Below, piece by piece: positions 25,487 to 32,800 of a DNA stretch of 64,000 nucleotides. The position numbers and the translations under genes were made by a program. The DNA lies in NCBI RefSeq assembly GCF_036013645.1, contig NZ_CP107869.1, forward strand, positions 2,976,001 through 3,040,000, in the 5' to 3' direction. Each line of letters opens with the position of its first letter. The first letter of the stretch is position 1. Below the pieces are notes generated by a model, which was given only the letters and a program-made list of their open reading frames with translations, did not search any database and was not told the origin of the DNA. The stretch comes from Streptomyces sp. NBC_00490 (GTDB lineage: Bacteria; Actinomycetota; Actinomycetes; Streptomycetales; Streptomycetaceae).

Positions 25487-26750
25487 ACGGTCTCCCCGTG
25501 CCGGCGTGGGTCAGGACGTGGTGCTCGACCGCCGCCGGGGATCTGAGCGGCCGGTAGTCGTAGACGTCGGCCGGGTCCCAGCCGACGTCGTCGGTCAGTC
25601 CGAGGCCGCTCGCCACCGCGTCGAGCCGGGCCGGGCGGCCGTTGGACCAGGAGCCGGTGTCGTGGAAGTGCTCGCCCCCGTAGGCGGCCAGGGCGAGAGT
25701 CGGGTCGTACCGGAAGACGTTGCGCTCGGAGTAGATCGCCGACTCCACGCCCACGCCCAGCGCGTAGAGAGGTGCCCGGCCCCGGTAGACGTTGTTGACG
25801 ACATGCACCTGTCCGAAGCGGACGCGGGGGCCGCGCTGCATGATGTCGGTGAAGAGGTTCCGGGCGAAGGTGATCCTGAGGTGCCCCCGGTCGCGGTCGC
25901 CGCGTCCGTCGCCCGACCCGATGAGGAGCGCCTTGTCGTGGTCGGTGAACCGGCTGTCGGAGACGGTGACGAAGTCGGAGCCGTCCTCGATGTCCAGCAG
26001 TCCGTCGTGCCGTTGGACGTGCTCGCCGTGGAAGCCGAGCGGTGCCTCGCGGTCCGGGAAGCGGCCGTCGGTGAAGGTGCAGTGGTCGACCCAGATGTTC
26101 TTGCCGGTGATGACGGTCATCGCGTCGAAGCGGGCGTTCCAGTTGCCCTGGGTGCCGTCGTCGGGCGACCAGCTGGTGAAGTGGTCGACGGGGGCCTCGA
26201 GGCGGAGGTTGCGCACGATGATGTTCGTGCCGGTATTGACCGTCAGGAAGACACCGAGCAGCCGGGCGTCCCGGCCGACGCCGACGAGTGTCGTGTTGCT
26301 CGGCACGGTCAGCTGGATCTGTGCCTTCTCCTTGTTCGACCCGGTCTGGCGCAGCTGCCGCTGCTGTCTGCAGTAGTCGTGACGGGTGTCGGACCAGGTG
26401 GTGCCGTCCTCGCCGAAGCAGGACATGTACTTGGCGAGGTCGTATCCGGGCGCGTAGTCCTGCTCGCCGAGGAGTGAACCGTCGTCCGCCTCATGGCCGT
26501 TGATGTCGCCGACGACCCGGATCACCTTGGGCGCGGTGGGATCGCCCGCGTTGGCGAGGGCCTCCTTGAGCCCGGCACGGGTGTGCACCGTCGAGACGCT
26601 GCCGCCCGCCCCGCCGGTGGTGCCGGCGCCGGTGGAGGCCCAGCCGACGGGACCGCGCTCGGTGGCGCCGACCGCCTGCGGTGCCCAGCCGAAGGCGAGG
26701 CACACGCAGGCGAGGAGAGCCGCGGCGGCCCTGAGTGTCGGGTGCGCCAC
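25473..26750 (-). CDS. Pectate lyase, PL1 family, secreted
   Basis: The 425-residue secreted beta-helix enzyme has GTTGGAGGSVSTVHT near the N-terminus, KNIWVDHCTFTDG, HDGLLDIEDGSDFVTVSDS and MQRGPRVRFGQVHVVNNVY, the last holding the conserved Arg-x-Pro-Arg catalytic region of PL1. GTG 26750 is chosen because the signal peptide (HPTLRAAAALLACVCLAFG) then starts the protein; further upstream the frame runs into a dispersed repeat. It cleaves homogalacturonan. It is adjacent to two pectin methylesterase genes that would prepare its substrate. Confidence 0.88.
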   Translation of the reverse strand: MAHPTLRAAAALLACVCLAFGWAPQAVGATERGPVGWASTGAGTTGGAGGSVSTVHTRAGLKEALANAGDPTAPKVIRVVGDINGHEADDGSLLGEQDYAPGYDLAKYMSCFGEDGTTWSDTRHDYCRQQRQLRQTGSNKEKAQIQLTVPSNTTLVGVGRDARLLGVFLTVNTGTNIIVRNLRLEAPVDHFTSWSPDDGTQGNWNARFDAMTVITGKNIWVDHCTFTDGRFPDREAPLGFHGEHVQRHDGLLDIEDGSDFVTVSDSRFTDHDKALLIGSGDGRGDRDRGHLRITFARNLFTDIMQRGPRVRFGQVHVVNNVYRGRAPLYALGVGVESAIYSERNVFRYDPTLALAAYGGEHFHDTGSWSNGRPARLDAVASGLGLTDDVGWDPADVYDYRPLRSPAAVEHHVLTHAGTGRPYGHS

Positions 26751-26762
26751 CGTGCCCCGCAA

Positions 26763-26805
26763 GGGGCGCGGGGAACTGCGCGGCCGGCCCCCACCGGCCC
26801 GCGGC
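26763..26805 (+). repeat. Dispersed intergenic repeat, copy 3 (diverged)
   Basis: Retains the 20-base core, then diverges to GCCGGCCCCCACCGGC. It lies between the CE8 gene and the PL1 gene, in the leader of the latter. Confidence 0.8.
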
Positions 26806-26832
26806 GAACGAACCGCGTGTCCGGCGGAGCGC

Positions 26833-27861
26833 TCAGGCACGGGGGCACCAGTCGCCGAGATACGTGGCCTTGGTGTGCGACTCGGCTTGTTCGCGGGTCA
26901 GTTGAGGCCTGTTCTCCGGAACCGGGATCGCCGCGCCGGGGCCGGAGTTGCGGTACTCCCGGAACCGCATGGTCTGCCAGGGGTACGCCTCCCGCATGTT
27001 GGTGTAGGGCGCGACGGGGTCGATACCGGGTCCGATCCGGGTGTCCCGCACGACGAGGGACGGCCAGGCGGTCGTCTCGTACGACGGGACCCAGGGCCGG
27101 GCCAGCTTGTACGCCGCGTCCTCGGCGCCCGAGGTGATGCGGGAGCGCAGGGCGAGGATGCCGTGGGGGTTGGCGCGGGCGGTGGACGGGGCGAAGACCA
27201 TGCCCTTCGGGGTGAAGGTGACGTCCCGCTGGAGGGTGTGGAAGTGGCACTCCTCGAAGACGGCGGTGGCCCGGCCGAAGACGAAGTCGACGTCGCCCTC
27301 GATGTAGCAGCGGTGGAAGTACTGACGGTCGAAGGAGGTGAGCGCGGTCGTCTCGACGAAGACGGTGTCCTGGTGGGCGAGCAGCCGGACGTTGTCGAAG
27401 TGCGTGCGGTCGCCGTACGTGCAGGAGGCGACCGCCTGGGTCCCGGTGATGTCGGGATGGTCGGCGCGCAGCCAGTCGTTGGCGAGGGTCAGGTCGCGGA
27501 CGGTGAGGCCGGGGGCGGCCGAGGTGAAGGTGGCGGAGCCCGCGGTGCCGTACGTTCCGGAGCCGTCGGGCTTCTGTGTTCCGTTCGCGTTGTTGTAGAC
27601 GATCACGGTGTCGCGGGGGTCGCGGGAGGCGCCGCGCAGGGTCAACTCGGCCTTGTCGGCGGGCACGTCGACGACCTCGCGGTATGTCCCCGGGTGGACG
27701 ACGATCGTCCAGCCCGGACCGTCGACCGCGTCCACGGCCGCCTGGACGGAGCCGCCGGGGCGCACGTGCAGGACCCGGCGGGCACCGGTGGCGGAGGCGG
27801 GGGTGGCGACCCCTGCCGCGAACAGGCCCGCACCGGCGGCGAGAAGGGTGCGTCGGCGCAT
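26833..27861 (-). CDS. Pectinesterase (CE8), secreted
   Basis: The 342-residue secreted methylesterase starts with RRRTLLAAGAGLFAAG, a signal peptide with a basic start. CE8 motifs follow in order: GTQAVASCTYG, LLAHQDTVFVE (catalytic Asp and transition-state Gln), EGDVDFVFGRATAVFEE (catalytic Asp) and KLARPWVP (substrate-binding Arg and Trp). It removes methyl esters from homogalacturonan so that lyases can act. The start at 27861 is one base from the upstream stop, so it is tightly coupled to the paralogous CE8 gene. Confidence 0.92.
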   Translation of the reverse strand: MRRRTLLAAGAGLFAAGVATPASATGARRVLHVRPGGSVQAAVDAVDGPGWTIVVHPGTYREVVDVPADKAELTLRGASRDPRDTVIVYNNANGTQKPDGSGTYGTAGSATFTSAAPGLTVRDLTLANDWLRADHPDITGTQAVASCTYGDRTHFDNVRLLAHQDTVFVETTALTSFDRQYFHRCYIEGDVDFVFGRATAVFEECHFHTLQRDVTFTPKGMVFAPSTARANPHGILALRSRITSGAEDAAYKLARPWVPSYETTAWPSLVVRDTRIGPGIDPVAPYTNMREAYPWQTMRFREYRNSGPGAAIPVPENRPQLTREQAESHTKATYLGDWCPRA

Positions 27862-27862
27862 C

Positions 27863-28993
27863 TCAGCACCCCCGCTTCCACGGCTGCCAGTCACCGAGGT
27901 AGGCGGCGCGGGTCGCCGACTCGGCCTGTTCGTAGGTGAGTTGGGGCCGGTTCTCGGCAACCGTGATCACCGCGCCCGGTCCGGTGTTGCGGTACTCGGC
28001 GAAACGCTGGTTCTGCCAGGGGAAGCTGTCCGACATGTTGGCGTAGGGCGCCACCGCGTCGATGCCCGCGTCGAGGCGGCTGTCCCGGACGGTGAGGCTC
28101 GGGCGGGCGGTGGGGTCGGAGCTGGGCACCCAGGGGCGGGCCAGCTTGTAGTAGGCGTCGGGGGCCTCGCTGCTGATGCGGCTCTTCGTGACCAGGTAGC
28201 CGAGCGGGTTGGCGCCCGCCGTGGACGGCGCGAAGACGAAGCCGTACGGGGCGGAGGCCAGGTCGGTGCGGGTCAGGGTGCGGAAGTGGCACTGCTCGAA
28301 CACGGCGGAGCCCCGGCCGAAGACGAAGTCGACGTCGCCCTCGACGTAGCAGTGCGAGAAGTACTGGCGGGCGAAGACGGCCAGGGCGGTGGAGTCGGCG
28401 TACAGGGTGTCCTGGTGGCCCAGGAAGCGGCAGTGGTGGAAGGCCGAGCGGTCGCCCAGCACCTTGATGGCGACGGCCTGGGTGCCGGAGACGCCCGGGT
28501 GGTCGGCGCGCAGCCAGTCGTTGGCGAAGGTGATCCAGCGGGCGGTGAAGCCGTCGGGGCGGACCAGGGTGGTGGCGGAGCCGGTGGTGCCGTAGGTGCC
28601 GGAGCCGTCGGGCTTGGGGGTGCCGGCCGCGTTGTCGTAGACGATGACGACGTCCCGCGGGTCCTCGCTCGCGCCGATCCAGGTCAGCTCGGTGGCGGTG
28701 GCCGCGACGGCGACGGTCTCCCGGTAGACGCCGGGGGCGAGGACCAGGGTGTACCCGGTGGTGGTGACCGTGGTGACGGCGGCCTGGACGGTGGTGAAGT
28801 CGCCGCGGCCCCGGGCGTCGACGTAGAGCGTGGTCGGGGTGAGCCGGGCGGCCGGGGAACCGAACCGGCCGAAGGGGCGCCGACCGCCGGCGGAGGCGGG
28901 CGCGGACGCGAGGCCGAGCGCGGCGGCCGCACCGGCGCTCGCGGTCAGGAATCCCCTTCTGGACAGGGGTAGTTGGCGGTGGGGCGAGGGCAT
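27863..28993 (-). CDS. Pectinesterase (CE8), Tat-type signal
   Basis: The 376-residue enzyme has a twin-arginine-like signal (SRRGFLTASAGAAAALG). CE8 motifs are GTQAVAIKVLGDR, FLGHQDTLYADS, EGDVDFVFGRGSAVFEQ and KLARPWVPSSDP, so the two catalytic Asp residues and the Arg/Trp pair are all present. It is highly similar throughout to the next CE8 protein, indicating tandem duplication, but has its own secretion signal. AAGGAGC seven bases before the ATG makes 28993 a secure start. It is part of the leftward pectin run. Confidence 0.93.
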   Translation of the reverse strand: MPSPHRQLPLSRRGFLTASAGAAAALGLASAPASAGGRRPFGRFGSPAARLTPTTLYVDARGRGDFTTVQAAVTTVTTTGYTLVLAPGVYRETVAVAATATELTWIGASEDPRDVVIVYDNAAGTPKPDGSGTYGTTGSATTLVRPDGFTARWITFANDWLRADHPGVSGTQAVAIKVLGDRSAFHHCRFLGHQDTLYADSTALAVFARQYFSHCYVEGDVDFVFGRGSAVFEQCHFRTLTRTDLASAPYGFVFAPSTAGANPLGYLVTKSRISSEAPDAYYKLARPWVPSSDPTARPSLTVRDSRLDAGIDAVAPYANMSDSFPWQNQRFAEYRNTGPGAVITVAENRPQLTYEQAESATRAAYLGDWQPWKRGC

Positions 28994-29060
28994 GGCGATG
29001 CTCCTTGGCTGTGCGGCTCTGCGGGGATGTGCGTGGTGTTTCCTCGCCGTGGGGGGCTGG

Positions 29061-29111
29061 GGCCGGGGCGGCGCACTCGGGGTGGTGCGTGCGGTGCGGG
29101 CCGCCCCGGCC
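29061..29111. terminator. Large hairpin between PL1 and CE8 genes
   Basis: GGCCGGGGCGGC (29061-29072) and GCCGCCCCGGCC (29100-29111) are perfect 12-base arms with a 27-base loop, in the 133-bp gap between two leftward genes. It may terminate part of the transcript or protect its 3' end. Confidence 0.6.
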
Positions 29112-29126
29112 GTTCAGGGGCGGGTG

Positions 29127-30458
29127 TCAGCAGACGCGGCCGGCGCCGGCGCCGCGGCCGACGATGCCGGGGACCTTCTTGACCGGGTCGATCTTCGTGC
29201 GCAGGGTCGGCGTCCAGCCGGCGCCGGGCTGGAGGACCTCGGCGGGGATCTCGGCGTTGTGGACGGCGATCAGGTCGGTGAGCTTGCCGTTGACGTAGTT
29301 GTCGGCGGCGGTGACCGGGGAGACGTTCCAGCGCTTGAGCACCTTGGCCGCGCTGACCCCCTCCGGCAGCGTGAACGCGTTGTGCTCGGCGACCAGTTGG
29401 GACTCCTTGCCGATGCCGAAGCTGTAGGCGTAGTCCTCGTTGGCCACGAAGTGGTTGTTGTAGGAGTCGACCTGTCCGAACCGCACGCGCGGGGCGCGCT
29501 CGACGAGGTCGGAGAACTGGTTGTGGTGGAAGGTGACCTTGAGCTTGCCCCGGTCGCCCACCGCCGTGGACTCGCTGTCGCTGTTGCCGATCAGGATCGT
29601 CTTGTCGTGCTCGGTGAAGACGTTCCAGGAGGCGGTGACGTAGTTGGAGCCTCGGACGATGTCCAGCTCCCCGTCGTGCTGCTGGTAGAGCATGCCGAAA
29701 TAGGTCGGCGCGGCGCTGTCGGGGTGGGAGCCGTCGGTGAAGGTGTTGTGGTCCATCCACACGTGGGTGGAGCCGTAGACGACGGCGGTGTCGTACTCGG
29801 AGTTCCAGTTGCCCTTGGTGCCGTCGGTCGGGTCCCACTGCGGGAAGCAGTCGATGGGGCTCTCGAAGGCGAGGTTGCGGATGATGACGTTGTCGACGGC
29901 CTTGATCTGGAGGCTGGCGCCCTTGATGCCGGCGTTCTTGCCGATGCCGATGATCGTGGTGTTGGAGGGGATGTTGGCCTTGATGGCCTTGTCCTGGTTG
30001 GCGGCGGAGGTGCGGCGCAGCCCCTCGGGGCTGTCGTCGGGCTCGGCGCTGAGGTCGGTGTCGAGCCCCCAGGTCTCCGGCGCGTACCTGGCGAGGTAGG
30101 CGTCGAAGTCGTACCCGGCGGCGGCGAAGGCGTCGCAGCCCTCCGAGACGGCGTCGATCGTCCCCTTGACCTTGATGATCTTCGGCGCGTCTCCGCCGGC
30201 GGCCAGGGCGGCCTTGAAGTCGGCCCAGGTGGAGACGGTGTGGACGTGGGCGGCGTCGGCCGCGGCGCCACCGGTGGTCCCCGTCCCGTAGGAACCCCAG
30301 CCGTCCCCGGCCGGGAGGGTCTGCCGAGCGGCGTCACGACCGCTCGCCTGGGCGCCGGGCCCGGTGACGGTCAGCACGAGGGCGGTGCAGCCGACGACGG
30401 CGGCGGCACGCGCCACCTTGGCTGCTATGTCATGCCCATGCCATTTCTGTGTGCTCAT
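29127..30458 (-). CDS. Pectate lyase, PL1 family, secreted
   Basis: The 443-residue secreted enzyme has a signal peptide (about 1-38, ending GAQASG) and a PL1 beta-helix. Visible landmarks are YGTGTTGGAAADAAHVHTV, STHVWMDHNTFTDGSHPDS, HDGELDIVRGSNYVTASWN and ERAPRVRFGQVDSYNNHF, the last holding the catalytic Arg region. It closely resembles the 38346-39635 protein, including the C-terminal GWTPTLRTKID element. It acts on polygalacturonate with Ca2+. It lies directly downstream of the acetylesterase gene (32-bp gap), consistent with coordinated deacetylation and cleavage. Confidence 0.92.
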   Translation of the reverse strand: MSTQKWHGHDIAAKVARAAAVVGCTALVLTVTGPGAQASGRDAARQTLPAGDGWGSYGTGTTGGAAADAAHVHTVSTWADFKAALAAGGDAPKIIKVKGTIDAVSEGCDAFAAAGYDFDAYLARYAPETWGLDTDLSAEPDDSPEGLRRTSAANQDKAIKANIPSNTTIIGIGKNAGIKGASLQIKAVDNVIIRNLAFESPIDCFPQWDPTDGTKGNWNSEYDTAVVYGSTHVWMDHNTFTDGSHPDSAAPTYFGMLYQQHDGELDIVRGSNYVTASWNVFTEHDKTILIGNSDSESTAVGDRGKLKVTFHHNQFSDLVERAPRVRFGQVDSYNNHFVANEDYAYSFGIGKESQLVAEHNAFTLPEGVSAAKVLKRWNVSPVTAADNYVNGKLTDLIAVHNAEIPAEVLQPGAGWTPTLRTKIDPVKKVPGIVGRGAGAGRVC

Positions 30459-30490
30459 GGTGCGGCTCTCTCTTCCGGTTCAGGGGGTGG

Positions 30491-31285
30491 TTACGCGGTG
30501 GCTTCGGGCCAGGTGATCCAGGACGTGGGGATCTCCTGGTCGAGCCGTCGCACGTCCTGCGGGCGCAGCACCCGGGTGCGCAGCAGCTCCTGCGCCACGA
30601 GCCGCGCCACGGCGATCGCACCGGGCGGGTTGAAGTGCGTGTTGTCCTGCTCGGTCGCGGTCCAGTTGAAGTACGTCTTGGTCTCCTCGACCCCGAGCTT
30701 CTGCCACAGGGCCAGGGACAGCGCCTGGATGTCGAGCAGCGCGACCCGCTCCTCCTCGGCGAGGGCGCGCATCGACGCCGGGTAGTCGCCGTGGGTCGGC
30801 ACGGCGTTGCCGGCCGTGTCGAACTTCCGGCGCTCCACGGAGGTGGCGAGCACGGGCCGCGCACCACGGGCACGGGCGCCGTCGATGTACAGCCGCAGAT
30901 AGTCCTGGTACGTCGTCCAGGGCTCGGTGTAGCGGGTGGGGTCGGCGGACTTCTCGTCGTTGTGCGCGAACTGGACGAGGAGGAAGTCGCCGGGCCGGAT
31001 GGCCCCGAGGATCACATCGAGTCGGCCCTCGTCGACAAAGCTCTTGGAACTCCGCCCGTTCACCGCGTGATTGGAAACGGGACGGTCCTTGTGCAGAAAG
31101 AAGGGGAGCGCCATGCCCCAGCCGGTTTCGGGGGCCGCGTCGGCGTATTTCTGGGCGGCGGTGGAATCACCGGCGATGTAGAGGGTGCGATTGCGGGCGG
31201 ATGCCTGAGCGGTGCCGGTGGCGGCACAGGCGAGCGGAACGGCGGCGAGGGCCGCGGAGGTGATCTGTCTGCGGGTAATGGACAC
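30491..31285 (-). CDS. Rhamnogalacturonan acetylesterase (SGNH hydrolase, CE12)
   Basis: The 264-residue secreted SGNH enzyme has block I LYIAGDSTAAQ (nucleophile Ser41), block II around NGRSSKSFVDEG (oxyanion Gly), block III LVQFAHNDEKS (Asn) and block V DNTHFNPPGA (catalytic Asp and His). It removes acetyl groups from rhamnogalacturonan or pectin. GTG 31285 is chosen, with GAAAGG upstream and the signal ITRRQITSAALAAVPLACA at the start; longer reading runs into the dispersed repeat. It lies between the solute-binding protein gene and a PL1 gene. Confidence 0.9.
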   Translation of the reverse strand: MSITRRQITSAALAAVPLACAATGTAQASARNRTLYIAGDSTAAQKYADAAPETGWGMALPFFLHKDRPVSNHAVNGRSSKSFVDEGRLDVILGAIRPGDFLLVQFAHNDEKSADPTRYTEPWTTYQDYLRLYIDGARARGARPVLATSVERRKFDTAGNAVPTHGDYPASMRALAEEERVALLDIQALSLALWQKLGVEETKTYFNWTATEQDNTHFNPPGAIAVARLVAQELLRTRVLRPQDVRRLDQEIPTSWITWPEATA

Positions 31286-31310
31286 GATGTGCCTTTCGTG
31301 AAACCCCCTG

Positions 31311-31352
31311 GGGGCGCGGGGAACTGCGCGACCAGCCACGGCGGACCCGCAG
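31311..31352 (+). repeat. Dispersed intergenic repeat, copy 4
   Basis: Core plus ACCAGCCACGGCGGACCCGC, in the 96-bp gap between the solute-binding protein gene and the acetylesterase gene. Confidence 0.9.
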
Positions 31353-31381
31353 CTCCCCACGAACCGAAAACACCCGAGCTC

Positions 31382-32722
31382 TTAGCCGTTCTGCGACTTC
31401 CACTCGGTCTGGGCCTCGTTCAGCTGGTCCGCCAGCGTGTCGAGGAAGTCCTTCGCGCTCATCTTTCCGAGCAGCACCTTCTGGAAGTTCGGCTCGTTGT
31501 CGGCCTTCGAGATGGTGCCCCAGTCGGGCAGGTAGTACGGCAGCTGGACGATGCTGGTGGAACCGTCGGTCAGCGCGGCCGCGGCCAGCTTGGTCGGCTC
31601 GGCCTTCGAGATCCACGCGTCCTGCGCCGCGTCGTTGTTCGCGGGCACCTGCCCCGCGGACTCGTTGAACTTCGAGTTCTCCGCCTTCGACAGCGCGAAC
31701 TCGATGAACTTCCAGGCCGCGTCCTTGTTCTTGGAGGTCTTGAACAGGCCGATGCCGTCAACGGGGTTGGAGACCTGGACCCGCTTTCCGTCGGGCCCGG
31801 TCGGCTGCGGAATACCCCGGAACTTGTCGACCCCGAGCGCCTTCACATGGTCCTGGTACGACCCCAGGTTGTGGTTCAGCATTCCGATGGTGCCGGAATC
31901 CCACTGGGCGACCATCTTGGTGAAGTCGTTGTTGAGGTCGGCGGCCGGTGTGACCTTCTTGAAGAGGGCCGCGTACTTCTCCAACGCCGCCACGTTCTTC
32001 GGGTCGTTGACCGTGGTTTTGTCGCCGTTCCAGAACGACGTGATCCCGGACTGCCCGTACATCGCGTCCAGTGCCTGCGCGATGGATCCGGCGCCGCCGC
32101 GGATGGTGTAGCCGAACTCGTTCTTGCCGGCGTTGGTGAGCTTGTCCGCGGCCTTGTAGAACTTGTCCCAGGTGGTCGGCTCGTCCAGGCCCGCCTGCTT
32201 GAACAGGTCGGTGCGGTAGTAGAGCACACCGTTGTTCGCGGAGGTGGGGATCGAGTAGAGCCGGCCGTCACCGCCGCCGGCGGCGGTCAGCGACTCGACC
32301 ATGTCCTCGTTGAGCTTGCCGTTGAGCGAGGACTTGGCGAGCCGGTTGTCCAGCGGCTCCAGGGCGCCTTGGGCGGAGAAGCTCGCGAGCATCGCCGCGC
32401 CGACGCCACCGACGTCCGGCAGGCTGTCGGCCTGGATGGCGGTGTCGACCTTGGACTGGTAGTCGGTGGAGGCGATGCCGACGTACTCGACGTCGATCTT
32501 CGGGTTCGCCTTCTCGAAGTCGGCGATGACCTCCTTCCAGATGTCGGTGCGGACGCCACCGTTGTTGTCCCAGAAGACGATCTTGCCCGTGCCGGTGCCC
32601 TCGTTGCCCTTGTCACCCGTGCTGCTGCCGTCGTCACCGCAGGCGGTGGCGGTCAGCGCGAGGACGGAGCCCAGGGCGACCGCCACGGCGGCTCGCCTGC
32701 TTCTGCGGATGCTGATCTTCAT
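31382..32722 (-). CDS. Sugar ABC transporter substrate-binding lipoprotein (family 1)
   Basis: The 446-residue extracellular solute-binding protein has a lipoprotein signal with cysteine around residue 28 (LALTATACGDDG), then the family-1 fold: KIVFWDNNGGVRTDIWKE, SIPTSANNGVLYYRTDLFK, AAWKFIEFALSKAENSKF and a C-terminal KMSAKDFLDTLADQLNE helix. It would capture pectin-derived oligosaccharides for the permeases encoded about 7 kb upstream (39835-41663), the only partners in the locus. The ligand is inferred from context; no ATPase gene is nearby, as usual for Streptomyces importers that share MsiK. Confidence 0.87.
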   Translation of the reverse strand: MKISIRRSRRAAVAVALGSVLALTATACGDDGSSTGDKGNEGTGTGKIVFWDNNGGVRTDIWKEVIADFEKANPKIDVEYVGIASTDYQSKVDTAIQADSLPDVGGVGAAMLASFSAQGALEPLDNRLAKSSLNGKLNEDMVESLTAAGGGDGRLYSIPTSANNGVLYYRTDLFKQAGLDEPTTWDKFYKAADKLTNAGKNEFGYTIRGGAGSIAQALDAMYGQSGITSFWNGDKTTVNDPKNVAALEKYAALFKKVTPAADLNNDFTKMVAQWDSGTIGMLNHNLGSYQDHVKALGVDKFRGIPQPTGPDGKRVQVSNPVDGIGLFKTSKNKDAAWKFIEFALSKAENSKFNESAGQVPANNDAAQDAWISKAEPTKLAAAALTDGSTSIVQLPYYLPDWGTISKADNEPNFQKVLLGKMSAKDFLDTLADQLNEAQTEWKSQNG

Positions 32723-32800
32723 TGGTCGGCTCTCTCTTCTGGGTCAATCTCAGCTGGATCGAGATGTGAACTGCTGTGTGGAGCTGTGAAGTTGTGGGGG

